Positions 49,076 to 60,193 of a stretch of 64,000 nt of DNA are shown here, in pieces (the first letter of the stretch is position 1; the number at the start of each line of letters is the position of its first letter). Source of the DNA: Atriophallophorus winterbourni (taxonomy: Eukaryota > Platyhelminthes > Trematoda > Plagiorchiida > Microphallidae). A program made the position numbers and the translations under genes. The stretch is from positions 103,928 through 167,927 of the forward strand of contig JACCGJ010004943.1 of the NCBI GenBank assembly GCA_013407085.1, read 5' to 3'. Under the pieces are notes generated by a model. The model did no database searches. It was not told the origin of the DNA and worked only from the letters and a program-made list of their open reading frames with translations.

Positions 49076-52000
49076 CAGCTCTGATTGTTTCATGCATTGT
49101 CGATCTCAGATTAATTCAAAACGTTTGTACTTTTTGGACTGAAATAATAGGCATTGTCAGATCTCATCGCTTTTGAACATTGTGGATCTTAGATTGCTTC
49201 AAATCGTTTGTAGATTGAAGAATGGAATGTTGAGCAATGTCAGCCCTGATTGGTTCAAACATCGTCCATCTCAGATTCGTTTAAAACGTTTTCAATTTTT
49301 AAATTGAAATATTAGGCATTGTCAGCTCTGATTAGATCGAATATTGTCGATCTCAGATTTGTTTGGAACGTTTTTAGTTTTCGGACTTAAATATTAAGCA
49401 TTGTCATCTTTGATTGGTTTTATCATCGTCGCTCTCAGATTGGTTCAAAACCTTTGTAGTTTTCGGACTGAAATAAAAGGCATTGTCAGATCTGATTGGT
49501 TCCGAACATTGTGGATCTCAGGTTGGTTTAAAACGTTTGTAGTTTATAGACTGAAATATTGAGCATTGTCAGCTCTGATTGGTTCAAACAACGTCCATCT
49601 CAGATTCGTTCGAAACGTTTTTAATTTTTGGACCGAAATATTAGGCATTTTCAGCTCTGATCAGATCAGATATTGTAGATCTCAGATTCGTTTAAAACGT
49701 TTGTAGTTTTTGGACTGAAATATCGAGCCTTGTCTGCTCTCATTGGTTTAAACTTTGTCGATCTCAGGTTCGTCTAAAACGTTTCTAATTTTTAGACTGG
49801 AATATTAAACCTTGTCAGCCCTGAGTGTTTCAAACATTGTTGATTTCAGATTTCTTCGAAAAGTTTGTGATTGTACTGAAATATTGAGCATTGTCAGCTC
49901 CGATTGGTTCATAGATTGTCGATCTGAAATTGGTTTGAATCGTTTGTAGTTTCTGGAATAAAATATTAAGCATTGTCAGCTCTGGTTGGTTCAAATATTG
50001 CCAATCTCAGATTGCTTCGAAACCCTTGTAGTATTTGGACTGAAATATCGAGCCTTGTCTGCTCTGATTGGTCCAATTTTTTCGATCTCAGTTTGGTTTG
50101 AAACGTTTGTAGTTTTTAGACTGAAATAATAACCATTGTCAGCCCTGATCGGATCAAATATTGTCGATTTCATATTTGTTCAAAAAGTATGTTTTTTTAC
50201 TGAAATATTAAGCATTATCAGCTCTGATTTGTTCATACATTGTCGATCTGAGATTAATTCAAAACGTTTGTACTTTTTGGACTGAAATAATAGGCATTGT
50301 CAGATCTGATTGGTTTTAAACATTGTGGACCTCAGATTAGTTCAAATCGTTTGTAGTTTGTGGAATGAAATATTGAGCATTGTCAGCTCTGATTGGTTCA
50401 AACATCGTCCATCTCAGATTCGTTCAAAACGTTTTTAATTTTTGGACCGAAATATTAGGCATTTTCAGCTCTGATCAGATCAGATATTGTAGATCTCAGA
50501 TTTGTTTAAAACGTTTGTAGTTTTTGGAATAAAATATTAGGCATTGTCATATCTGATCGGTTTCGAACATTGTGAATCTCAGATTAGCTCAAAACGTTTG
50601 TAGTTCATAGACTGAAATATTGAGCATTGTCAGCTCTGATTGGTTCAAATATCGTCCATCGCAGATTCGTTCAAAACATTTGTAGTTTTTGAACTGAAAT
50701 ATTAATCTTTGTCTGCTCTGATTGCTTCAAACATTGTCGATCTGAAATTGGTTTAAATCGTTTGTAGTTTTTGGAATGAAACATTTTGCATTGTCAGCTC
50801 TGATTGGTTCGAACATTGTCGAACTCAGATTGGTTTGTTACCTTCGTAGTTTTTAGACTGAAATATTGAGCATTGTCAGCTCTGATTAGATCAAATATTG
50901 TCGATCTCAAATTTGTTCAAAACCCTTGTAGTTTTTGGACTGAAATAATAAACATTGTCATATCTGATTGGTTTTGAATATTTTGGATCATAAAATGGTT
51001 CAAAACGTTCGTAGTTTTTAGACTGAAATATTGAACATTGTTAGCTCTGATTGGTTCAAACATCGTCCATCTCAGTTTCGTTCAAAACGTTCGCATTTTT
51101 TTAACTGAAATATTAATCATTGTGTGCTCTGGTTGCTTCAAACATTGTCGATCTGAAATTGGTTTAAATCGTTTGTAGTTTTTGAAACGAAATATTTAGC
51201 ATTGTCAGCTCTGATTGGTTCAAACATTGTCGAACTCAGATTGGTTCAAAACCCTTGTAGTTTTTGGACTGAAATATTGAGAATTGTCAGCTCTCATAAG
51301 ATAAAATTTTGTCGATCTCAGATTTGTTCAAAACCTTTGCAGTTTTTGGACAGAAATCATAAGCATTGTCATATCTGATTGGTTTTAAACATTATGGATC
51401 ATAGATTGGTTCAAAACGTTTGTAGTTTTTAGACTGAAATATTGAGCATTGTTAGCTCTGATTGGTTCAAACATCGTCCATCTCAGTTTCGTTCAGAACG
51501 TTTGTAGTTTTTAAACTGAAATAATAATCATTGTCTGCTCTGCTTGTTTCAAACATCGTCGATCTAAATTTGGTTTGAATCGTTTGTAGTTTTCAGAATA
51601 AAATATTAGGCATTGTCAGCTCTGATTAATCCAAACATAGTCTATCTCAGATTGTTTTGAAACGTTTTTAGTTTTTAGACTAAAATATCGAGCCATGTCT
51701 GCTCAGATTGGTATGAACATTGTCGATCTCAAGATGGTTTAAAACGTTTTCAATTTTTAGACTTGGATATTAAACCTTGTCTGCCCTGATTGTTTCAAAC
51801 ATTGTCGATTTCAGATTTGTTCGAAAAGTTTGTTATTTTACTGAAATTTAAGGCATTGTCAGCTCCGATTGGTTCATACATTGTCGATCTCAGATTGATC
51901 CGAAACGTTTGTACTTTTTGGACTGAAATAATAAAATATTTCAGATCTGTATGGTTTTGAACATTGGGGATCTCGAGTTGGTTCGAACGTTTGTAGTTTG

Positions 52001-52500
52001 TAGACTGAATTATTGAGCCTTGTCAGCTCTGATTGGTGCAAACATCATCCATTTCAGATTCGTTCAAAGCGTTATCGAATTTTGAATTGAAATATTAAGC
52101 ATTGTCAGCTCTGATTAGATCAGATATTGTCGATCTCAGATTTGTTCAAAACCTTTGCATTTTTTGGACTGAAATAATAAGCATTGTCACATCTGATTGG
52201 TTTTGAACATTAACGATCTCAGATCGATTTGAAACGTTTGTAGTTTTTAGACTGAAATATTGAGCATTGTCAGATCTGATTGGTTTAGACATTGTCGATC
52301 TCTCAATTCTCCGAAACGTTTGTAGTTTTTGGTCTGAAATATTTAGCATTCTCAGCTCTGATTGGTTCAACCATTGTCGATCTCAGATTGTGTTGAAACA
52401 TTTGTAGTTTTTGCACTGGAATATCAAGCAATGTCAGCTCTGATTGCTTCAAAAATTGTCGATCTGAAATTGGTTTAAATCGTTTGTAGTTTCTGGAATG

Positions 52501-52828
52501 AAATATAAAGCATTGCCAGCTCTGACAAGATCAAACATTGTCGATCACAGACTGCTGCGAAACGTTTGTATTATTTCGACTGAAATATCGACCCTTAACA
52601 GCTCTGATTGATTCAAACATTATCCATTTCAGATTCGTTTGAAGCGTTTTCAAATTTTGGACTGAAATATAAAGCATTGCCAGCTCTGACAGGATCAAAC
52701 ATTGTCGATCACAGACTGCTGCGAAACGTTTGTAGTTTTTGGACTGAAATATTTAGCATTGTCAGCTCTGATTGGTTTAAACATTGTCGATCTCAGATTG
52801 TGTTAAAACCTTTGAAGTTTTTGGACTG
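52501..52828. repeat. 164-bp (two-monomer) local tandem duplication
   Basis: AAATATAAAGCATTGCCAGC followed by a CTGACA(A/G)GATC monomer and GATCACAGACTGCTGCGAAA starts at 52501 and again at 52665, an offset of 164 bp. A more distant relative is at 52911. Confidence 0.75.
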
Positions 52829-55800
52829 GAATATTGAGCATTGTCAGCTCTGATTGCTTCGAACATTGTCGATCTGAAATTGGTTTAAATCTTTTGTAAT
52901 TTCTGGATTGAAATATAAAGCATTGTCAGCTCTGATAAGTTCAAACATTGTCGATCACAGATTGCTTCGAAACGTTTGTAGTATTCCGACTGAAATATCG
53001 AGAATTGTTACCTCTGATTGGTTCAAACATCATCCATTTCAGATTCGTTCAAAGCGTTTTTAAATTTTGGACTGAAATACTAAACATTGTCAGCTCTGGT
53101 TAGATCAAATATTGTCGATCTCAGATTTTTTTCAAAACGTTTGTAGTTTCTAGACTGAAATATTGAGCATTGTCAGCTCTGATTGGTTTGAACATCGTCC
53201 ATCTCAGTTTCGTTCGAAACGTTTGTAGTTTTTGAACTGAAATATTAATCATTGTCTGCTCTGGTTGCTTCAAACATTGTCGATCTCAGGATTATTCAAA
53301 ACGATTGTAGCTTTTAGACTGAAGTAATTACCATTGTCAGCCCTGATTGGATCAAATTTTTTAGATTTCCGATTGGTTCAAATCCTTTGTTGTTTCTGGA
53401 CTGGAATATCGGGCGTTGTCTGCTCTGATTGGTTCAAACTTTGTCGATCTCTGGTTGGTTGAAAAAGTTTCTAGATTTAGACTGAAATATTAAACATTGT
53501 CAGCCCTGATTGGTTCAAACATTGTCGATTTCAGATTTGTTCGAAAAGTTTGTTATTTTACTGAAATATTAAGCATTGTCAGCTCCGATTAATTCAAACA
53601 TAGTCGATCTCGGATTGATTTGAAACGTTTGTACTTTGTGGACTGAAATATTGAGCATTGTCATATCTGATTGGTTTAAACATTGTCAATCTCAGATTGG
53701 TTCGAAACGTTTGTAGTTTATATACTGAAATATTGAGCATTGTCAGCTCTGATTGCTTCAATCACTGTCGATCAGAAATTGGTTTAAATCCTTTGTATTT
53801 TCTGGAACGGAATATTAGGCATTGTCAGCTCTGATCAATTCAAACATTGTCGATCTCATTTTGCTTCAAAACGTTCGTAGTTTTCAGACTGAAATATCAA
53901 GCTTTGTCTGCTCTGATTGGGTCGAACTTTGTCGATCTCAGATTGCTTCAAAACGTTTGTAGTTTGTGAACTGAAATATTCAGCATTGTCAGCTCTGATT
54001 GGTTGAAACATTGTCGATCTGAAATTCTTTTACAACGTCTGTAGTTTTTGGACTGAAATATTGCGCATTGTCAGATCTGATTGGTCTAAACACTGTCGAT
54101 CTGAGATAGGTTCTAAACGTTCGTATTTTTTAGAGTTAAATATTAGGCATTGTCAGCTCTGATTGGTTCAAACATTTTCGGTCTCAGATTAGTTTGAAAC
54201 GTTTTTATTTCTAGGAGTGAAATATCGAGCATTGTTAGCTCTGATTGGCTTAAACATCGTCGATCTCAGATCGGTTCAAAACGTTCGTAGTTTTTATAAA
54301 TAAATATTAAGCATTGTCAGCTCTGATTGGTTCAAACATTGTTGATCTCAGATTTGTTTAAAACGTTTGCAGTTTTTGAACAGACATTTCGGCATTCTCA
54401 GCTCTAATTGGTTCAAAAATGGTCGATCGCAGATTAATTTCGAACGGTCGTAGTTTTTAGAGTTAAATAATGAGAATTGTCATCTCTGATTGGATCAAAC
54501 ATTGTGGATCTAAGTTACGTTCAAAATGTTTGTAGTTTTTGGACTAACACATTAAGCATTGTCATCTCTGATAAGATCAAACATTGTCGATCTAAGATTG
54601 ATTCAAAACGTTTGTAGTTTTTGGAGTTAAATAAGGAGAATTGTCATCTCTGAATGGTTCAAACTTTGTCGATCTCAGATTGGTTTAAAACGATTGTAGT
54701 TCTTAGACTGAAATATCAATCATTGTCAGCTCTGATTGGTTCAAACATTGTCGATTTTAGATTATTTTCGAAACGTTTGCTGCTTTTGGACGAACATTTT
54801 GACATTCTCTACTCTGATTGGTTTAAACATTGTGGATCTCAGATTAATTCCACACGTTTGTAGTTTGTGGACTGAAATATTCAGCATTGTCAGCTCTGAT
54901 GGTTGAAACATTGTCGATCTCAGATTAGTTTGAAACGTTTATTGTTTTTTGACTGAATATAAATCATTTTCAGCTCTGATTGGTTCACACATTGCCGATC
55001 TCAAATTGGTTTGGAACGTTTGTAGGTTTAAGATTGGAATAATAAGCATTGTCAATTCTGATTGGCCGAATACGTTTGTAGTTTTAGTACGGAAATAAAA
55101 CGCATTGTCAGCTTTGATTTGTTCACACATTGTCGATTTTAGATTGGTTTACAACGTTTGTAGTTTCAGACTGAAATACTAATCATTGCCAGCTTTGATT
55201 ATTTCAAACATCGTCTATCTCAAATTGCGTTAAAACGTTTTTAGATTTTGGACTGAAATATTGAGAATTGTTTGCTCTGATAAGTTCAAACATTGTCGAT
55301 CTCAGATATGTTTTAAACGTTTGTTATTAAACAGAAATATCAAGCATTGTCAGCTCTGATTGCTTCAAACATTTTCGATCTCAGATAGTTTTACAACGTC
55401 TGTAGTTTTTGACTAAAATACTGCGCATTGTCAGATCTGATTGGTCTAAACATTGTCGAACTGAGATAGGTTCTAATCGTTCCTATTTTGCAGAGTAAGG
55501 TATCAGGCATTGTCAGCTCTGATTGGTTCAAACATTTACGGTCTCAGATTAGTTTGGAACGTTTTTACTTTTAAAACTGGAATATCTAGCATTGTAAGCG
55601 CTGATTGGCTTAAACATCGTCGATCACAGATTGATTCAAAACGTTCGTAATTTTTATAATGAAATATTAATCATTTTCAGCTCTGATTGGTTCAAACATT
55701 GTTGATCTCAGATGTGTTCAAAACGTTTGCAGTTTTTGGACAGAACTTTTGGCATTCTCAGCTCTGATTGGTTTGAAAATTGTCGATCTCAGATTATTTC

Positions 55801-58570
55801 CAAACGTTTGTAGTTTTTGGAGTTAAATAAGGAGAATTGTCATCTCTGATTGGTTCAAACATTGTTGATCTCAGTAAAGTTCGAATTGTTTGAATTTTTG
55901 GACTATTAAGAACTTTCAGATCTCATTGGTTTAAACATTGTGAATCTCAGATTGGCTCAAAACGTTCGTAGTTTTTAGACTGAAGTATTAAGCATTGTCA
56001 GCTCTGATTGGTTCAAACATCGTCTATCTCAGATTGGTTCAAAACGTTTGTTGATTTCGGAGTGAAATATTAAGTATTGTCTGCTTTGATTAATTTAAAC
56101 ATTGTCAATCTCAGATTAGTTCAAAACGTTTGTTTTTTCACAGAAATATTAAGCATTGTCTGCTTTGATTAGTTTAAACATTGTCAATGTAAGATAAGTT
56201 CAAAACGTTTGTTTTTTCACATGAATATTAAGCATTGTCAGATCTGATTGGTTCAAAAATTGTCGATCTGAGATAGGTTCTAAACCTTTGTAGTTCTCGA
56301 AGTTAAATATAAGGCATTGTCAGCCCTGATTAATTGAAACATTGTCGATCTCAGATTAGTTTAACATGTTTTTAGTTTTAAGACAGAAATATTGAGCATT
56401 GTCAGCTCTGTTTGGGTCAAACATCGTCGATCTCAGATCGGTTCAAAACGTTCGTAATTTTTAGAATGAAATATTATGCATTGTCAGCTCTGATTGGTTC
56501 AAACATTGTTGATCTCAGATTTGTTTAAAACGTTTGCAGTTTTTGGACAGACATCTTGGCATTCTCAACTCTAATTGGTTTCAAAAATGGTCGATCCCAG
56601 ATTATTTTCGATCGTTCGTAGTTTTTGGAGTTGAATAATGAGAATTGTCATCTCTGATTGGTTCAAACATTGTCGATCTCAGATTATTCCAAAACGTTCG
56701 TAGTTTTTACGATGAAATATTATGCATTGTCAGCTCTGATTGGTTCAAACATTGTCGATTTCAGTTACGTTCAAATTGTTTGTAGTTTTTGAACTAACAT
56801 ACTTAGCATTGTCAGCTCTGATTAGATCAAACTTTATCGATTTCAGATTGGTTTGAAACGTTTGTAGTTCTTGGTCTGAAATATAAGGCATTGTCAGCTC
56901 GGATTGGTTCGAAAACTGACGATCTCAGATAGGTTCTAAACGTTTTTAGTTTTTAGAATATAATACTAGGCATTGTCAACTCTGATTGGTTCAAACATTT
57001 TCGATCTCAGATAAGTTCAAAACTACTGTAGTTCTTGGACTAATATATTAATCATTATCTGCTCTGATTATTTCAAACATTGTCTATCTCAGATTGGCTC
57101 AAAACGTTTGTTATTTTACTGAAATATTAGGCATCCTCAGCTCTGATTGCTTCAAACATTGTCGATCTCAGATTGAATCAAAACGTTTGTAATTTTTGAC
57201 TGAAATATCAAGCTTTGTCTGCTCTGATTGGTTTGAACTTTGTGGATCTCCGATTGGTTTAAAACGTTTGTAGTTTTCAGACTGAAATATTATTCATTGT
57301 CAGCTCTGATTGGTTCGAACATTGTCGATTTGAGATTTGTCCAAAACGTTTGCAGTTTTTTGACGAACATTTTGGCATTCTCAGCTATGATTGGTTTGAA
57401 CATTGTGGATTTCAGATTAATTCCACACGTTTCTAGTTTGTGGACTGAATCTATTCAGCATTGTCAGCTCTGATTGGTTGAAACATTGTCGATCTCAGAT
57501 TAGTTTGAAAGGTTTGTAGTTTCCTTACTGAATATAAAGCTTTGTCAGCTCTGATTGTTTCACACATTGTCGATCTCAGATTGGTTTGGAACGTTTGTAG
57601 TTTTAAGATTAGAATAATAAGCATTGGCAGTTCTGATTGGTCCAATACGTTTGTAGTTTTGGTACGGAAATAAAACGCATTGTCAGCTTTGATTGGTTTA
57701 CACATTGTCGATCTCAGATTGGTTCAGAACGTTTGTAGTTTTAGACTGAAATACTAAGCATTGTCAGCTCTGATTGGTTCAAACATTGTCGATGTCAGAT
57801 TGTTCGGCAACATCTGTAGTTTTTAGACTGAAATATTGCACATTGTCAAATTTGATTGGTCTAAACATTGTCGATCTGAGATAGGTTCTAATCGTTCGTA
57901 TTTTTCAGAGTTAAATAATAGGCATTGTCAGCTCTGATTGGTTCAAACATTTTAGGTCTCAAATTAGTTTGAAACGGTTTCATTATTGAAACTGAATTAT
58001 CGAGCATTGTAAGCTCTGATTGGCTTAAACATCGTCGATCTCAGATTGGTTCAAAACGTTCGTAGTTTTTATAATGAAATATTAAGCATTAACAGCTCTG
58101 ATTGGTTCAAACATTGTTGATCTCAGATTTGTTCAAAACGTTTGCTGTTTTTGGACAGAAATTTTGGCATTCTCAGCTCTGATTGGTTTGAAAATTGTCG
58201 ATCTCAGATTATTTCCAAACGTTTGTAGTTTTTAGAGTTAAATAAGGAGAATTGTCAGCTCTGATTGGTTCAAACATTGTTGATCTCAGATTTGTTCAAA
58301 ACGTTTGCAGTTTTTGGACAGACATTTTGGCATTCTCAACTTTAATTGGTTCACAAATGGTCGATCCTAGATTAATTTCGAACGTTCGTAGTTTTTGGAG
58401 TTAAATTATGAGAATTCTCATCTCTGATTGGATCAAACATTGTCGATTTCAGTTACGTTCAAATTGTTTGTAGTAAATGAACTAACATATTAAGCATTGT
58501 CAGCTCTGATTAGATCAAACATTGTCGATCTCAGATCAGTTAGAAAAGTTTGTAGATCTTGGTCTGAAAT

Positions 58571-59421
58571 ATTAGGCATTGTCAGCTCTGATTGGTTCAA
58601 ACATTGTCGATCTCAGATAAGTTTAAAACGTTTGTAGTTCTTGGACTAAAATATTAATCATTATCTGCTCTGATTATTTCAAACATTGTTCATCTGAGAT
58701 TGGCTCAAAACGTTTATTATTTTACTGGAATATTACGCATCCTCAGCTCCGATTGGTTCAAACATTGTCGATCTCAGATTGAATCAAAACGTTTGTACTT
58801 TTTGATTGCAATATTGAGCATTGTCTGATCTGATTGGTTTGAACATTGTCAATTTCAGATTGGTTCGAAACGTTTGTAGTTTCTATACAGAAATATTGGG
58901 CATTGTCAGCTCCGATTGCTTCAAACATTGTCGATCAGAAATTGGTTTAAATCCTTCGTATATTCTGAAACGGATTATTAGGCATTGTCAGCTCTGATCA
59001 ATTCGAACATTGTCGATCTCAGATTAATTTACAACGTCTGTAGTTTTTTAGACTGAAATATTGAGCATTGTTAGATCTGATTGGTTTAAACATTGCCGTT
59101 CTGAGATAGGTTCTAAGCGTTTGTAGTTTTCAGAGTTGAATATCAGGCATTGTCAGCTCTGATTGGTTTAAACATTGTCGATCTTCAATTAGTTTTGAAA
59201 CGTGTTCAGTTTTTAGACTGAAATATCGAGCATTGTGAGCTCTGATTGGTTTTGTTATGGTCTCTACTCTACGACTGTTGGCCTAGCCCGTTCGATCAGA
59301 GAGAACGCAACCGTCACTGAACTCGTGTATCGACCGAATGCAAAGAGTACCACAATTTATCCAATGTATGAATATCACAGTGGATAAATGCACAATTGGA
59401 ACTCACCATCGATCTTGATTG
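58571..59421. repeat. 851-bp near-identical segment, copy 1 (includes LTR start)
   Basis: 58571-59421 matches 63150-64000 at a constant offset of 4,579 bp with only a handful of substitutions that I could see (for example CATCTGAG/CATCTAAG, CTCTACTCTACG/CTCTACTGTACG). It covers satellite monomers and the first 169 bp of the LTR on the plus strand. The match runs to the end of the window, so the true copy is probably longer. Confidence 0.88.
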
Positions 59422-59477
59422 GTTGATCATTCGATAGTTCGCTCACTGTCTATAGGACAGAGGGTGCCCTCCTAACA
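59253..59477 (-). mobile_element. Long terminal repeat (LTR), minus orientation
   Basis: On the minus strand this 225-bp segment begins TGTTAGGAGGGCACC (59477) and ends CCATAACA (59253), giving perfect TGTTA...TAACA inverted ends, the usual LTR signature. It is preceded on that strand by a purine-rich stretch suited to priming plus-strand DNA, so this is a 3' LTR. The sequence is non-coding. LTRs hold the promoter and polyadenylation signals of the element; I see no confident TATA box. The end at 59253 abuts satellite directly, while the other side leads into gag, so only one true element end is present and no target duplication can be tested. The first 169 bp on the plus strand are repeated at 63832-64000. 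Confidence 0.7.
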
Positions 59478-59490
59478 CCATCCCTTTCAA
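59478..59490 (-). promoter_or_regulatory. Candidate polypurine tract
   Basis: On the minus strand TTGAAAGGGATGG lies immediately upstream of the LTR start TGTTAGG. A purine run at this place is the expected plus-strand primer site of LTR retrotransposons. It is interrupted by one T, so either it has decayed or the tract is just the GAAAGGGA core. Confidence 0.55.
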
Positions 59491-59590
59491 GCTTGGTTGT
59501 CGTATGACTTCATTTTCGGCTTCATTTGCAGGCGGGTTACTGGAATACGTCTTCGATCAGCCCACCATCTTGCTTTGTAATTTGCGGAAT
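59491..59590 (-). other. Remnant between gag and LTR, possibly the last codons of pol
   Basis: Read on the minus strand one frame gives TYSSNPPANEAENEVIRQ before the polypurine tract, which could be the C-terminus of the integrase part of pol. The gag frame stops near 59591. No protease, reverse transcriptase or RNase H motif is present, so almost all of pol has been lost between gag and the LTR. Confidence 0.35.
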
Positions 59591-60193
59591 TTATTTGAGG
59601 TGGCTCTTCTTCCGCTGAATTTCCATTTTCTGTGGTCTTGAAGGTGGCGAAAAAGGATAGAGATCACTGAACACTGATCTCTTAAAATAGTTTCCGTTAT
59701 GCCCCTTTATGTTGCACTTCTGGCATCGGTGCCGTTCGTCATATTGGCGAAACATGGATTGAAGCTTGGTGTTTTGATCAACACGGTGATCATTCTGCCG
59801 TCTGCTTTGCTGCTTGATTGCTAACAAAACCGGCTCATTTTGGCAGGGGTTTTGTTCGACTAGCGCAGTGTCACGCTTCAAATTTAGTAGCCTCATGCAT
59901 TCGGTTGTTATTGACGTCATGTTGATTTTCGGATTTTATTCAAGTCGTGACGGTAGTCTTGTGCGAATCTCTTGATCATTCTCTGATTGCAGACCACATA
60001 CTTTTCCTGTATAAGTTACAAATTCATCGCAGTCCTGCTTGACAAATATCATGCAGTCATAGCGTCTGTTAAATGGAGAAGACTGTTCGCCAAAACGTTA
60101 TTTGAAAATTGATTGAAAAATAAATTCGGATCTCTTGAACTAAGATTCGAAGGTGAGACCGATTTCTTGGTCGTAATTGAAACTTGGGATGCT
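59591..60193 (-). pseudogene. LTR-retrotransposon gag, broken, with degenerate zinc knuckle
   Basis: Reading on the minus strand from the satellite border, SIPSFNYDQEIGLTFES (from 60193), then a gap and stops, then FGEQSSPFNRRYDCMIFVKQ and DCDEFVTYTGKV fused to CGLQSENDQEIRTRLPSRLE, a TAA at 59936-59938, and NPKINMTSITTECMRLLNLK with RDTALVEQ. This order resembles the gag domain of flatworm and nematode LTR elements (of the type catalogued as DUF7083), with internal deletions. From 59591 to 59920 the frame is open. Its basic C-terminal part has CQKCNIKGHNGNYF, a CX2CX4HX4C nucleic-acid-binding knuckle whose last cysteine is phenylalanine (Cys66, Cys69, His74, Phe79 counting from the ATG at 59920). 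Gag would package RNA in particles; this copy is dead. The clade (Ty3/gypsy or Bel/Pao) is not decided. Confidence 0.65.

Larger units (their letters stand above)
7863..59252. repeat. Large satellite DNA array, about 82-bp monomer
   Basis: The first satellite words follow the retrotransposon at 7863 (GTCCATCTCAGATTGG), and from there the array is continuous for about 51.4 kb. Taking GCATTGTCAG as monomer position 1, the typical unit has CTCTGATTGGTTCAAAC at 12-28, GTCGATCTCA at 31-40, GATTGGTTCAAAACGTTTG at 41-59 and AGTTTTTAGACTGAAATATT at 61-80, for a length near 82 bp. The two GATTGGTTCAAA boxes lie 26 bp apart. Monomers are diverged from each other, yet blocks separated by whole numbers of monomers are often much closer, so higher-order structure exists. 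Because 82 is not a multiple of 3, the frame rotates from monomer to monomer, which explains the many 60-100-residue open frames with SISDSFKTF or LRLVQNV wording on both strands; none is a gene. I do not recognise the family. Confidence 0.95.

Noticed and set aside
7863..59252. CRISPR-like array of short repeats and spacers
   Set aside because: The whole unit is repeated and diverges gradually; there are no unique spacers between constant repeats, and the window is eukaryotic.
7863..59252. Hammerhead ribozyme in the satellite, suggested by CTGATTGG...GAAAC wording
   Set aside because: The conserved CTGATGA core is not present; the monomer has CTGATTGG in its place and flanking stems cannot be formed consistently.
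7863..59252. CENP-B box in the monomer
   Set aside because: No word fits the TTCG....A..CGGG pattern; the TTCGAAACG variants lack the CGGG part.
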